This document shows, one piece after another, positions 20,322 to 29,127 of a stretch of DNA of 64,000 nt; position 1 is the first letter of the stretch; each line of letters begins with the position of its first letter. The DNA is taken from assembly GCF_000959525.1 (NCBI RefSeq), contig NZ_CP009832.1, positions 186,001 to 250,000 on the forward strand, given 5' to 3'. This DNA is from Burkholderia multivorans ATCC BAA-247. GTDB lineage: Bacteria > Pseudomonadota > Gammaproteobacteria > Burkholderiales > Burkholderiaceae. The translations under genes and the position numbers were made by a program. The notes beneath the pieces are model-generated. The model saw nothing but the letters and a program-made list of their open reading frames with translations. It did not search any database and had not been told where the DNA came from.

Positions 20322-21014
20322 TCAGACGCTGGCCGTCTGGCGGATTTCCTGCAGCAGGTAGCCGAAGCCGCGCACGGTCACGATTTCGACGCGGCACTGT
20401 TCGAGTTTCTTGCGCACGCGGTGCACGTAGACTTCGATCGCGGTGTCGCCGAGATCGCCGCCGAAGTGCGTGAGGTGATCCTGCAGCTGCGCCTTGCTGA
20501 CGACACGGCCGTGACGCAGCAGCAGCATTTCGAGCACCGCGAATTCGCGCGGCGACAGTTCGAGCGGCTTGTCGTCGTTGAAGATGCGGCGATCGACGCC
20601 CGACAGGCGGACGCCGCCGAGCGACACTTCCGGACGCGGCATGTCGCTGTGCGGGCCGCTGCGGCGCATCACCGCGCGGATCCGCGCTTCGAGCTCGGCC
20701 GGTTCGAACGGCTTCAGCATGTAGTCGTCGGCGCCGGAATTCAGGCCCTGGATGCGGTCGTTCAGTTCGTCGCGCGCGGTCAGCACGATGACGGGCGTGT
20801 GGCGGTTGGTCTGGCGAAAGCGCGTGAGCAGCGTCATTCCGTCGATGCCCGGCAGGCCGAGGTCGAGGATTACGAGTTCGTGGCGGTTTTGTGCCAGCGC
20901 CTGTTCGGCAAAGATGCCGTCGTGCACCATGTCGACGGTGAAGCCAGCCTGTTCGAGGCTGCTCTGGATACCGCGTGCGATGGGGCGGTCGTCTTCGATC
21001 AGAAGGAGTCGCAT
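20322..21014 (-). CDS. Two-component response regulator, OmpR/PhoB family
   Basis: DNA-binding response regulator, partner of the downstream sensor kinase. The 230-residue protein has a receiver domain with acidic pocket (IEDD), phosphoacceptor Asp51 in LVILDLGLPGIDG, conserved Thr in VIVLTARDE and Lys in YMLKPFEPAEL, then a winged-helix domain (LSPREFAVLEMLLLRHGRVVSKAQL ... IEVYVHRVRKKLE ... TVRGFGYLL). A GAAGGAG ribosome site precedes the ATG. It is first in a two-gene operon with the kinase. The divergent small DUF3717 gene begins 123 bases away. The sequence resembles TctD/QseB; regulon unknown. Confidence 0.95.
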   Translation of the reverse strand: MRLLLIEDDRPIARGIQSSLEQAGFTVDMVHDGIFAEQALAQNRHELVILDLGLPGIDGMTLLTRFRQTNRHTPVIVLTARDELNDRIQGLNSGADDYMLKPFEPAELEARIRAVMRRSGPHSDMPRPEVSLGGVRLSGVDRRIFNDDKPLELSPREFAVLEMLLLRHGRVVSKAQLQDHLTHFGGDLGDTAIEVYVHRVRKKLEQCRVEIVTVRGFGYLLQEIRQTASV

Positions 21015-21137
21015 GAAGTTCGCTCAAGTACAATGGGTTGGCGGTTCAGGCACGCGGACAGCACGACGCCGTTTCCACAGGGCCGCCGCATCGCGTGACA
21101 ATCAAGCATGGCGGCCAGCGCACGATGACAACCAATC

Positions 21138-21368
21138 ATGTCCGATATTTCGATCCACGATCTCGAAGCCGCGATCAATTTCTGGCGCGCCCGCTCGCCG
21201 TCGAGCGGCGACGAACTCAAACTCTGCGAAGAGGCCAGCGCGCTCTCCAAGCCGTATGCGCTGCTGATTGTACAGCGCGAAAGCGCGCTGCAACTGGAAG
21301 GTTTGGACCCCAAGGCGCGGAAAGCGTACGAGACTTACGTGCGCCTTAAGGACGGCTTGGAAAGCTGA
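21138..21368 (+). CDS. Small DUF3717-family protein
   Basis: 76-residue acidic helical protein of unknown function, starting MSDISIHDLEAAINFWRARS. I recognise it as DUF3717, a family I know mainly from Burkholderiales. It has no signal peptide or membrane helix. The conserved-looking parts are the N-terminal DLEAAINFWRARSPS and the central ALSKPYALLIVQRE. It is divergent from the two-component operon. Function cannot be inferred from sequence. Confidence 0.8.
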   Translation: MSDISIHDLEAAINFWRARSPSSGDELKLCEEASALSKPYALLIVQRESALQLEGLDPKARKAYETYVRLKDGLES

Positions 21369-21476
21369 AGGCTTTCGCTGAGTACATCCTAGAAAACGTT
21401 CATGCAAATGAAAAGTTGACGCGCCGCGCGCCGAAAAAGCGCGCGGCGCGTTCGCTCGTGGTCGGGCCGCGCGCGC

Positions 21477-21785
21477 TCAGCTCGCCGGACGCGCCTGTGC
21501 GGCGACCGCGTCGATGAAGAGGGCCAGTTCGATGTCGCGTTGGGTGAGACCGTCGGCGTCGTGTGTCGACAGCGTCACGTCGACGCGGTTGTAGACGTTG
21601 AACCATTCCGGATGATGATTCATTTCCTGTGCCTTGATTGCAACGCGCGTCATGAAGCCGAACGCTTCGTTGAAATCGGCGAAGCGCAGGCTGCGCTGGA
21701 TCGCATCGCGGCCCGGCACCGCCGACCACTGCGGCAGGCGTTCGAGTCGCGTCTTGCGTTCTTCTGATGTGAGCTTGTGGACCAT
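21477..21785 (-). CDS. phhB: Pterin-4a-carbinolamine dehydratase
   Basis: Dehydrates 4a-hydroxytetrahydrobiopterin produced by phenylalanine hydroxylase, so that the pterin can be recycled. 102 residues, family length. The active-site motif [13 protein letters not shown] with the paired histidines and the later [21 protein letters not shown] are present. It is downstream of phhA on the same strand, separated by 151 bases, and very likely shares its regulation. Confidence 0.95.
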   Translation of the reverse strand: MVHKLTSEERKTRLERLPQWSAVPGRDAIQRSLRFADFNEAFGFMTRVAIKAQEMNHHPEWFNVYNRVDVTLSTHDADGLTQRDIELALFIDAVAAQARPAS

Positions 21786-21936
21786 GTTGCACCTCGTTCG
21801 GTAACGGCGCTCGCGCGCGGCATGCGCCGCGCGGCGGGGCCTGCACCGGTCATTCTTTCATAGTTGCGCGCCGCGCGTCGGCACGTGCGGCATGCGGCAT
21901 GCGGTGTGCGGTGTGCGGGATGTGGCGTCCGTCACA

Positions 21937-22830
21937 TTACGCGTCGGCGTCGTCGGGCCAGCCTTCGCCGGTGCCGCGATGCAGCACGCGGTCGGTATCG
22001 AGCACCGCGCCGGCGTCGAACTCCGGCAGTCCCGCGAGGCGCGCGGCAAGCGCGCGGCCGTCGAGCTCCGCCAGCGCGAACAGCTGCGCGAAGTCGTCGA
22101 TCACGAAGTAGGTCTTCTGGAACGTATCGATCCGGTAACGCGTGCGCATCACGCGCTCGAGATCGAAGCCGAGCCGGTTCGGCGCCGCGCTTTCGACGCT
22201 GTACAGGCTCTCGCCCTTGCTCGACACGATGCCGGCGCCGTAGATCGATAGCCCGCCGGGGCCGCGCCCGTCGCGGATCAGTCCGAATTCGACCGTATAC
22301 CAGTAGAGCCGCGCGAGGCGCGCGAGCGCCGCTTCGTCGTCCGCGACCGCGAGCGCGATGCGGCCGTATGCCTGCATGTAGTCGGCAAAAACGGGCTCGA
22401 TCAGCAGCGGCACGTGGCCGAACAGGTCGTGGAAGCAGTCGGGCTCCTGCAGGTAGTCGAGCTGATCGGGGCGACGCATCCACCAGGTAACCGGAAAGCG
22501 CCGGTTCGCGAGGTGTTCGAAGAACACGCGATCGGGCACGAGGCCCGGTACCGCGACGATCTGCCAGCCCGTTGCGGGCATCAGCTGACGGTTCACGTCC
22601 GCGAACGACGGCACGCGATCGGCCGGCAGGTCGATCTTGCCGAGCCCGGCGACGAACGCGTCGCATGCGCGCCCGCGCAGCAGCGCCGACTGGCGCGCAT
22701 AGAGCTGCTGCCACACCGCGTGGTCGACGCGGCCGTAACGCTGCAGCGGCTGGTCGATGGTGAAATCGGCGCGGGTTTCGAGGCCCGCATCGAACTGCTC
22801 CTGCAGTTTCGCGGTGACGACGGTGGACAT
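21937..22830 (-). CDS. phhA: Phenylalanine-4-hydroxylase
   Basis: Non-haem iron, pterin-dependent enzyme turning phenylalanine into tyrosine. The ATG at 22830 (MSTVVTAKLQEQFDAG) gives 297 residues, typical of bacterial PhhA; the open frame 47 codons further upstream overlaps the regulatory region. Iron ligands are visible: the two histidines of PDCFHDLFGHVPLL and the glutamate of YWYTVEFGLI. Pterin-binding VPGLVPDRVFFEHLANRRFPVT is also recognisable. It lacks the regulatory ACT domain of animal enzymes, as bacterial forms do. It is divergent from an Lrp/AsnC regulator with 139 bases between them, and upstream of phhB. Confidence 0.96.
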   Translation of the reverse strand: MSTVVTAKLQEQFDAGLETRADFTIDQPLQRYGRVDHAVWQQLYARQSALLRGRACDAFVAGLGKIDLPADRVPSFADVNRQLMPATGWQIVAVPGLVPDRVFFEHLANRRFPVTWWMRRPDQLDYLQEPDCFHDLFGHVPLLIEPVFADYMQAYGRIALAVADDEAALARLARLYWYTVEFGLIRDGRGPGGLSIYGAGIVSSKGESLYSVESAAPNRLGFDLERVMRTRYRIDTFQKTYFVIDDFAQLFALAELDGRALAARLAGLPEFDAGAVLDTDRVLHRGTGEGWPDDADA

Positions 22831-22922
22831 GAGACGCTCGGCATGCTGGGGTTTCGGATGCATGCAAGTGTAGAGCGGGGTACGCGCGGGTTGGGCGCAA
22901 AATTGGCGCATATTCGAGATGT

Positions 22923-22941
22923 AATGCGATAATCGCGCATT
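22923..22941. promoter_or_regulatory. Inverted repeat between phhA and its Lrp-type regulator
   Basis: AATGCG-ATAATCG-CGCATT, six-base arms around seven bases, lies between the divergent phhA and Lrp genes. It is a plausible operator for the Lrp-type protein. Prediction only. Confidence 0.4.
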
Positions 22942-22969
22942 GAATTGTCGAATCATGCGGAGAATGGAC

Positions 22970-23455
22970 ATGCTGGAACTCGATCACTTCGATCTCGCAC
23001 TGCTGGACGTGCTGCAGCGCTTCGGCCGCGCGACGCATCAGCAGCTCGGCGAGGAAGTGCCGCTATCGCCGTCGCAGATCGGCCGCCGGCTGCAGCGGCT
23101 GGAGGCCGCCGGCGTGATCGAGGGGTATCGCGTGATGCTGCGGCCCGAAAAACTCGGGCTCGGCGTGACCGCGTTCACGAGCCTGAAGCTCAAGCATCAC
23201 GGCGATTCGATCATCGAGCAGTTCCAGCAGCAGATCGACGTGTTGCCCGAAGTGCTCGAATGTCACGCGGTGGTCGGCGATGCCGACTATCTGCTGCGGA
23301 TCGTCGCGCCGGATCTGAACGCGCTGTCGCAGTTCGTGATGAAGAAGCTGATGCGTGTGCCGGGCGTCGACAGCGTGCGTTCGAACATCGTGCTGACGAC
23401 GTTCAAGCGCAACGGCGCGCTGCCGCTCGCGCATCTGGCGCCCGGCGCGGCCTGA
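22970..23455 (+). CDS. Lrp/AsnC-family regulator, likely controlling phhAB
   Basis: Small feast/famine regulator, 161 residues. The N-terminal helix-turn-helix (DLALLDVLQRFGRATHQQLGEEVPLSPSQIGRRLQRLEAAG) is followed by the RAM ligand-binding domain (EVLECHAVVGDADYLLRIV ... VPGVDSVRSNIVLTTFK). I chose the ATG at 22970 because GGAG lies seven bases upstream; an ATG two codons earlier is too close to that site. Divergent from phhA, so it probably senses an aromatic amino acid and controls phenylalanine hydroxylation. That is inference from position; Pseudomonas uses an unrelated regulator, PhhR, for the same job. Confidence 0.9.
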   Translation: MLELDHFDLALLDVLQRFGRATHQQLGEEVPLSPSQIGRRLQRLEAAGVIEGYRVMLRPEKLGLGVTAFTSLKLKHHGDSIIEQFQQQIDVLPEVLECHAVVGDADYLLRIVAPDLNALSQFVMKKLMRVPGVDSVRSNIVLTTFKRNGALPLAHLAPGAA

Positions 23456-23531
23456 CGGGCGCGCGGCGTCCGCAGACGCCGCGCGTTTGTACCGCGCGTG
23501 CGCATGCCGCGCATAGGCACGCCGCGCACGA

Positions 23532-24065
23532 TCACACGGCCGTTTCGCGCTCGGCCGCGTTCAGCAGGTCGACATAGGCGAGCGCGACGAGATCGTCATG
23601 CGCGACGCCGAGCTTCGCGAACACGTCGTGCGCTTCCGCTTCGCCGCCTGCTTCGTCGTCGTCGGGGCCGAGCACGACTTCGAGCTCGATGAAGTCGCCG
23701 AGGCCGTCGACGCGATCGAGGTGAATGCGCGTGCGGCCGGCCAGATACACGTGACGCTCCTTCGTGACGATGCCGCGCGTCGTCAGCGCGGTCGCGAGCA
23801 GTGCGTGCATCGCGTCCGGGTTCGTCACCGGGCTGCGCGTGTAGTACGACGCCTTCGGGCCGTCTCGATCGTCGCGCTGGTAGAAGATCAGCTCGGCCGG
23901 CGTGCCGTCGTCGAAGCGGCGCAGCTTGAGCCGGCCGCGCGGCACGTCGTAGAAGAAATCCTGCTGGCGGTAGAACAGCGGCGCTTCGGTCGCCAGGGCG
24001 GCCGCGCGTTCGCGCAGACGGTCGAATTCGCGGGCACGGGCTTTGATCTCGATGTTGCGGGCCAT
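23532..24065 (-). CDS. CYTH-domain protein (class IV adenylate cyclase-like)
   Basis: CYTH triphosphate tunnel enzyme, 177 residues from the ATG at 24065, which has a strong GGAGG ribosome site. It begins MARNIEIKARAREFDRL. The usual ExExK opening is N-x-E-x-K here (Asn-Ile-Glu-Ile-Lys), the variant I know from CyaB-like members. Tunnel residues follow in GRLKLRRFDDG, ELIFYQRDD, VTKERHVYL, RIHLDRVDGLGDFIELEVVL. The family includes thiamine triphosphatases, polyphosphatases and adenylate cyclases; which activity this has cannot be told. It appears monocistronic, convergent with the Lrp gene. Confidence 0.85.
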   Translation of the reverse strand: MARNIEIKARAREFDRLRERAAALATEAPLFYRQQDFFYDVPRGRLKLRRFDDGTPAELIFYQRDDRDGPKASYYTRSPVTNPDAMHALLATALTTRGIVTKERHVYLAGRTRIHLDRVDGLGDFIELEVVLGPDDDEAGGEAEAHDVFAKLGVAHDDLVALAYVDLLNAAERETAV

Positions 24066-24201
24066 GCGGACCTCCTTCGGTCGACGACGATGTACGGATG
24101 TGCGAACGCACAATCTAGCAAAAAGGCTGCGACGGCGACGTGAAGCCCGCCGCGCCGAATCGCAGCGTGCGGCGCGCGGCGGCCCGCATCATCAATGGCG
24201 C

Positions 24202-25101
24202 TCATATTGCCCACTGCGCTTCGATCAGCCTGAGCGCGGCCGCGATCGCCGGTTCGTCGCGTCGCTCGGCGAGCGTGACGAAGGTCAGCTCGGTCGGCAC
24301 CGTCACGCGCTCGACGATCGTCAGCGCATGCGCGTGCGCTTCGGCGAGCGCGATCGCGTCGCGCGCGAGCGTCAGACCGATCCCCGATTTCACGAGGTCG
24401 AGCATCGACTGCTCCTGATCGACTTCGGCGACCTTCAGCGGCTGCACGCCGGCCTGCGCGAAGCGCCGCGACAGCAGTCGGTTGTGCGCCGACGCGGGCG
24501 GCGTCCAGATCCACGGCAGCGCGGCGAGCGCGCGCCAGTCGTGCGCGCGCTGCACGCGTTCCTTCCAGCCGGCCGGCGCGAGCACGCGGTACTGGAAATG
24601 CGTGAGCGTGACCGTATGGAACGGCGCACCGTCGCGCGGATCGTCGTCGCCGGGCCGGCCGATGTAGTAGCCGACATCGAGCGCCTGCGCGCGCACCTGG
24701 TCGAGCACCCAGCCCGACATCCCGTGCCGCAGCGCGGTCTCGATTTGCGGGTGGGTTTCGACGAGCGCGCGCAGAAAGCCGCCGAGCCGCAGAAATCCCG
24801 GATCGAGAATCGTGCCGATCCGCAGCCGGCCGCGCACCTCGTGGCGCAGCGCGGCTGCCGCGCGCTCGACGTCGGCGGCCGCCGCGAGCGCGCGTTCCGC
24901 GTGCGGCAGCAGCGTCTGGCCGTCGCGCGTGAGCGCGAGCCCGCGCGACGTGCGCGTGAACAGCGCGACGCCGAGCGTCTCCTGCAGATGCTTGATCTGC
25001 AGGCTCACAGCGGGCTGCGTCAGATGCAGCTGCGCGGCCGCGCGCGTCAGATTGCCTTCGCGGGCGACCGTCGCGAACGCGCGTAGCAGGGTGAGATCCA
25101 T
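24202..25101 (-). CDS. LysR-family transcriptional regulator
   Basis: 299-residue LysR regulator. The N-terminal winged helix (MDLTLLRAFATVAREGNLTRAAAQLHLTQPAVSLQIKHL) is classic, followed by the effector-binding domain with the usual LRIGTI start and the VEVDQEQSMLDLVKSGIGLTL dimer-interface segment. The start at 25101 places the HTH at the usual distance; the open frame 13 codons upstream is unlikely to be used. It is divergent from a GMC oxidoreductase gene, which is its most probable target. A T-N11-A site lies in the shared intergenic region. Ligand unknown. Confidence 0.92.
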   Translation of the reverse strand: MDLTLLRAFATVAREGNLTRAAAQLHLTQPAVSLQIKHLQETLGVALFTRTSRGLALTRDGQTLLPHAERALAAAADVERAAAALRHEVRGRLRIGTILDPGFLRLGGFLRALVETHPQIETALRHGMSGWVLDQVRAQALDVGYYIGRPGDDDPRDGAPFHTVTLTHFQYRVLAPAGWKERVQRAHDWRALAALPWIWTPPASAHNRLLSRRFAQAGVQPLKVAEVDQEQSMLDLVKSGIGLTLARDAIALAEAHAHALTIVERVTVPTELTFVTLAERRDEPAIAAALRLIEAQWAI

Positions 25102-25110
25102 CGTCGTGAT

Positions 25111-25125
25111 ATGAGCGCCGCTTAT
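25111..25125. promoter_or_regulatory. Putative LysR operator (T-N11-A inverted repeat)
   Basis: ATGAGC-GCC-GCTTAT is an imperfect inverted repeat with a T and an A 12 bases apart, the classical LysR box, ten bases upstream of the LysR start and in the shared region with the GMC oxidoreductase gene. A directly repeated ATAAC (25124 and 25139) follows. Confidence 0.45.
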
Positions 25126-25396
25126 AACGCAGTTGAGCATAACTCATTGGATCGGCGGGCGGCGCCGGGAGTACGCTTCATCGGTCGCGTCCCGCGACGC
25201 GTGACGGGCGCGAACGGCGCGAAGGCGATCGCGGCGTCGCGCCGTAGGTCGACGTGCAGCACGCCATGCACTGCAGGCGCCGCCGGCGGCGCGGACGCAC
25301 TATGCTGAAAACGACGCGCGGAATCGCGCCGCGCGACGCGATAACAACATGCTTTGCATCGAATCGGCGTGCACGCCGATCGACAGGAGACACATC

Positions 25397-27085
25397 GTGA
25401 GTACGGAACGTACGCTCGAAGGCGAATTCGATTATGTGATCGTCGGCGCGGGCACGGCCGGCTGCGTGCTGGCCAACCGGCTGACCGAGGACCCGGACGT
25501 TCGCGTGCTGCTGCTCGAGGCGGGCGGCAAGGACGACTATCACTGGATTCATATCCCGGTCGGCTATCTGTATTGCATCGGCAATCCGCGCACCGACTGG
25601 CTGTACAAGACGCAGCCGGAAGCAGGGCTCAACGGCCGCGCGCTGTCGTATCCGCGCGGACGCGTGCTCGGCGGCTGTTCGTCGATCAACGGGATGATCT
25701 ATATGCGCGGCCAGCGCGACGATTACGACCGCTGGGCGCGGGAAACCGGCGACGCCGGCTGGTCCTGGGACAGCGTGCTGCCGGTGTTCAAACGCAGCGA
25801 GGATCATCATGCCGGCGCGAGCGACGCGCACGGCGCGGGCGGCTACTGGCGCGTCGAGAAGCAGCGGCTGCGTTGGGAGATCCTCGAATCGTTCGCGCAG
25901 GCCGCGCAGCAGACGGGCATTCCGGCCACCGACGATTTCAATCGCGGCGACAACACGGGCGTCGGCTACTTCGAGGTGAACCAGAAGCGCGGCGTGCGCT
26001 GGAACACGTCGAAGGCATTCCTGCGGCCCGCGATGGCGCGCGCGAATCTGACCGTGATCACCGGCGCGCACGCGCAGCGCGTGATTTTCGAGGGGCGGCG
26101 TGCGGTCGGTGTCGAATATCGCGGGGGCGGCACCGAGTACGTCGCGCGTGCGCGCATCGAAGTGCTGCTCACGTCGGGTGCGGTGAATTCGCCGCAGCTG
26201 CTCGAGCTGTCCGGCGTCGGCGACGGCCGGCGGCTGCAGGCGCTCGGCATCGACGTCGTACACGATCTGCCGGGCGTCGGCGAAAACCTGCAGGACCACC
26301 TGCAGCTGCGCATGGCGTTTCGCGTGCAGGGCGTGCGCACGCTGAACACGCTGTCCGCGCGCTGGTGGGGCAAGCTGATGATCGGCGCCGAATATGCGCT
26401 GCTGCAGCGCGGGCCGATGTCGATGGCGCCGTCGCAGCTCGGCGCGTTCGCGAAATCCGATCCGGACGATCCGACGCTCGCGTCGCCCGATCTCGAGTAT
26501 CACGTGCAGCCGCTGTCGCTCGACCGCTTCGGCGAGCCGCTGCACAGCTTCAATGCGTTCACGGCGTCCGTGTGTCATCTGCGGCCGACCTCGCGCGGCA
26601 GCGTGCATGTCGCGAGCGCCGATCCGCATGCGGCACCCGTGATCGCGCCGAACTATCTGTCGACCGACTACGACCGCCACGTCGCCGCCAACGCGCTGCG
26701 TCTCACGCGTCGCATCGCGTCCGCGCCGGCGCTCGCGCGCTACCGTCCCGAGGAAATCCTGCCGGGCGCGCGCTATCAGACCGAAGCCGAGCTGCAGGAA
26801 GCGGCCGGCGCGGTCGGCACGACGATCTTCCATCCGGTCGGCACGTGTCGCATGGGACGCGCGGACGATCCGCGCGCGGTCGTCGACAGCCGGCTGCGCG
26901 TGCGCGGTATCGCGGGGCTGCGCATCGTCGATGCGTCGGTGATGCCGTTCATCACGTCGGGCAACACGAATTCGCCGACGCTGATGATCGCCGAGCGCGC
27001 GAGCGACATCATCCGCGCGGACCGCCGTGCAGCACGCGACGCGGCCGCCTCGGTGCACACCGATGCGGCCGTGGCGCCCGCATGA
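25397..27085 (+). CDS. GMC-family FAD oxidoreductase (alcohol/choline dehydrogenase-like)
   Basis: FAD-dependent glucose-methanol-choline family dehydrogenase. The GTG at 25397 is chosen: CAGGAGA precedes it and the FAD motif then starts near residue 14 (VIVGAGTAGCVLANRL), as in relatives; 562 residues. Both family signatures are seen: GRVLGGCSSINGMIYMRG and GAVNSPQLLELSGVG. The catalytic His and Asn are in IFHPVGTCRMG and SGNTNSPTLMIAERASD. It is complete and divergent from a LysR regulator, with a transport operon of the HAAT type starting about 430 bases downstream. Its alcohol substrate is unknown; the name choline dehydrogenase should not be assumed. Confidence 0.92.
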   Translation: MSTERTLEGEFDYVIVGAGTAGCVLANRLTEDPDVRVLLLEAGGKDDYHWIHIPVGYLYCIGNPRTDWLYKTQPEAGLNGRALSYPRGRVLGGCSSINGMIYMRGQRDDYDRWARETGDAGWSWDSVLPVFKRSEDHHAGASDAHGAGGYWRVEKQRLRWEILESFAQAAQQTGIPATDDFNRGDNTGVGYFEVNQKRGVRWNTSKAFLRPAMARANLTVITGAHAQRVIFEGRRAVGVEYRGGGTEYVARARIEVLLTSGAVNSPQLLELSGVGDGRRLQALGIDVVHDLPGVGENLQDHLQLRMAFRVQGVRTLNTLSARWWGKLMIGAEYALLQRGPMSMAPSQLGAFAKSDPDDPTLASPDLEYHVQPLSLDRFGEPLHSFNAFTASVCHLRPTSRGSVHVASADPHAAPVIAPNYLSTDYDRHVAANALRLTRRIASAPALARYRPEEILPGARYQTEAELQEAAGAVGTTIFHPVGTCRMGRADDPRAVVDSRLRVRGIAGLRIVDASVMPFITSGNTNSPTLMIAERASDIIRADRRAARDAAASVHTDAAVAPA

Positions 27086-27519
27086 CGACACGCTGACGTG
27101 CGCGTGGGCATCCATTGCGCCGCGATCACGGACGCGCGTCGCGCCACGCGCTGCTTCGCGCTGCGAAACAACGCATGCTTGTGCACGCCGCGCGTGTGCT
27201 GCGCGGCACGATTCGTGCGCACCGTGCGTTCGCGCGCCTTTCGCGTGCATCGGATGCACGGGAACGGCGCGTGCAGCGGCGCGGACAGCGGCATGCGCAG
27301 CGGCGTGCGTATCGCGGCCATCCCTATAAGTGCAAATCCCGATGATTGCACTGCACCAACGGCGCGACAATGACGCGCAGCGTGCCTACGCGTCGGCGCG
27401 GGAGACCACCCTCGAGGCGTAACACGGCGCTCGGGGCAGCCCGTCGATCCGCTGACCTGTTTCGCGGCCGCTTGCGCGAACTTTCCCGGTGCTTCGCCTG
27501 ACTTCGTACGGAAGGGAAC
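27086..27519. other. Intergenic region upstream of the first HAAT transport operon
   Basis: 434 bases without a credible gene; short frames here have no conserved features. A sequence resembling a sigma-54 promoter, GGCACG-N4-GTGC with the GG/GC spacing of ten (27205-27218), is visible, but such strings are common in GC-rich DNA. TTGCAC near 27346 with GACAAT 17-18 bases on is an alternative sigma-70 candidate. Confidence 0.35.
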
Positions 27520-28299
27520 ATGATTCTCGGCGACACGATTCTGGAAACACGCGGACTCACCAAGGAATTCAGGGGCTTCACGGCCGTGAATGGCGTGAAC
27601 CTGCGCGTGCGTCGCGGTGCCATTCACGCCTTGATCGGTCCGAACGGCGCCGGCAAGACGACCTGCTTCAACCTGCTGACGAAGTTCCTGACGCCGACGG
27701 CCGGCCAGATCGTCTTCAACGGCATCGATATCACCGACGAGCGGCCGGCCCAGGTCGCACGCCGCGGGATCATCCGCTCGTTCCAGATTTCGGCCGTGTT
27801 CCCGCATCTGACCGCGTTGCAGAACGTGCGCATCGGCCTGCAGCGCGCGCTCGGCACCGAATTCCATTTCTGGCGCAGCGAGCGCACGTTGAAGCGTCTC
27901 GACGATCGCGCGATGGATCTGCTCACGCAAGTCGGCCTCACCGATTTCGCGCACGTGCGCACCGTCGAGCTCGCGTACGGGCGCAAGCGCGCGCTCGAGA
28001 TCGCGACGACGCTCGCGATGGAACCCGAACTGATGCTGCTCGACGAGCCCACGCAGGGGATGGGCCACGAGGACGTCGATCGCGTGACCGCACTGATCAA
28101 GAAGGTCGCGAGCGGCCGCACGATCCTGATGGTCGAGCACAACATGAACGTGATCGCCGGCATCTCGGACACGATCACGGTCCTGCAGCGCGGCGAGGTG
28201 CTCGCCGAGGGTTCGTATGCGGAGGTGTCGAAGAATCCGCTCGTCATCGAGGCTTACATGGGCAGCGCGGACGCGGCGCTCGCGGGGGCGCACGCATGA
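27520..28299 (+). CDS. HAAT ABC importer ATPase, LivG-like
   Basis: First of two ATPases of a branched-chain-amino-acid-type (HAAT) ABC importer; cytoplasmic, bound to the permease pair. 259 residues. Walker A GPNGAGKTTCFN is intact; the signature region is LAYGRKRALEIATTL rather than the common LSYGQQR, and Walker B reads LMLLDEPTQGMGHED. The H-loop is in ILMVEHNMNV. It overlaps the following LivF-like gene by four bases (ATGA). The operon order G-F-K-H-M differs from the E. coli liv order. The substrate is unknown; amino acids, amides and aromatic acids are all carried by relatives. Confidence 0.9.
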   Translation: MILGDTILETRGLTKEFRGFTAVNGVNLRVRRGAIHALIGPNGAGKTTCFNLLTKFLTPTAGQIVFNGIDITDERPAQVARRGIIRSFQISAVFPHLTALQNVRIGLQRALGTEFHFWRSERTLKRLDDRAMDLLTQVGLTDFAHVRTVELAYGRKRALEIATTLAMEPELMLLDEPTQGMGHEDVDRVTALIKKVASGRTILMVEHNMNVIAGISDTITVLQRGEVLAEGSYAEVSKNPLVIEAYMGSADAALAGAHA

Positions 28300-29051
28300 A
28301 GCACAGCGAACGGGAGGAACGCGAGTTGAGCGGTGTCGAAAGCGGCACGCCCGCGCTGGAAATCACGGGCCTCGAGGCCTGGTACGGGGAATCGCACATT
28401 CTGCATGGGGTCGACCTGACCGTTCATCGCGGCGAGGTCGTCACGCTGCTCGGCCGCAACGGCGCGGGCCGCACGACGACGCTGCGCGCGATCATGGGGC
28501 TCACGGGCCGCCGCAGCGGCTCGATCAAGGTCGCAGGCAACGAGACGATCGGTCTCGCGACGCACCGCATCGCGCATTTCGGTGTCGGCTATTGCCCGGA
28601 GGAGCGCGGGATCTTCTCGAGCCTGTCGTGCGAGGAGAACCTGATGCTGCCGCCGCTGATCGGCGCGCGCGAGAACGCGATGTCGCTCGACGACATCTAC
28701 GCGATGTTCCCGAACCTGGCTTCGCGGCGGCAGAGCCAGGGCACGCGGCTGTCCGGCGGCGAGCAGCAGATGCTCGCGGTCGCGCGCATCCTGCGCACGG
28801 GCGCGAACCTGCTGCTGCTCGACGAGATCTCGGAAGGTCTTGCACCGGTGATCGTGCAGGCGCTCGCGCGCATGATCGTCGCGCTGAAGTCGCGCGGCTA
28901 CACGATCGTGATGGTCGAACAGAATTTCCGCTTTGCCGCACCGCTCGCCGACCGCTTCTACGTGATGGAGCACGGCCGCATCGTCGAACATTTCCGCGCG
29001 TCGGAACTGGAAGGCAAGATGCCGGTCCTGCACGACCTGCTCGGGGTGTGA
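28296..29051 (+). CDS. HAAT ABC importer ATPase, LivF-like, with arginine in Walker A
   Basis: Second ATPase of the importer, 251 residues, start overlapping the LivG-like stop. The Walker A motif reads GRNGAGRTTT: the lysine that contacts ATP phosphates is arginine. The rest looks complete: Q-loop region, signature LSGGEQQMLAVARIL, Walker B NLLLLDEISEGLAP, H-loop replaced by IVMVEQNFRF (Gln instead of His, as is usual in LivF proteins). The first 16 residues (MKHSEREERELSGVES) are charged and variable. If the arginine prevents hydrolysis, the LivG-like partner would carry the active site that matters. Confidence 0.88.
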   Translation: MKHSEREERELSGVESGTPALEITGLEAWYGESHILHGVDLTVHRGEVVTLLGRNGAGRTTTLRAIMGLTGRRSGSIKVAGNETIGLATHRIAHFGVGYCPEERGIFSSLSCEENLMLPPLIGARENAMSLDDIYAMFPNLASRRQSQGTRLSGGEQQMLAVARILRTGANLLLLDEISEGLAPVIVQALARMIVALKSRGYTIVMVEQNFRFAAPLADRFYVMEHGRIVEHFRASELEGKMPVLHDLLGV

Positions 29052-29127
29052 CGCCGCCCCGTTTCCTTGCCGCCGGCCGTCGCGGCGCACGAACAACCAC
29101 AACGCATCAGAACAACAGGAGACGTCA

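Noticed and set aside
27205-27218. Sigma-54 promoter before the first importer operon
   Set aside because: The GG/GC pair fits but two consensus bases differ and such strings are frequent in GC-rich DNA; kept only as a remark.
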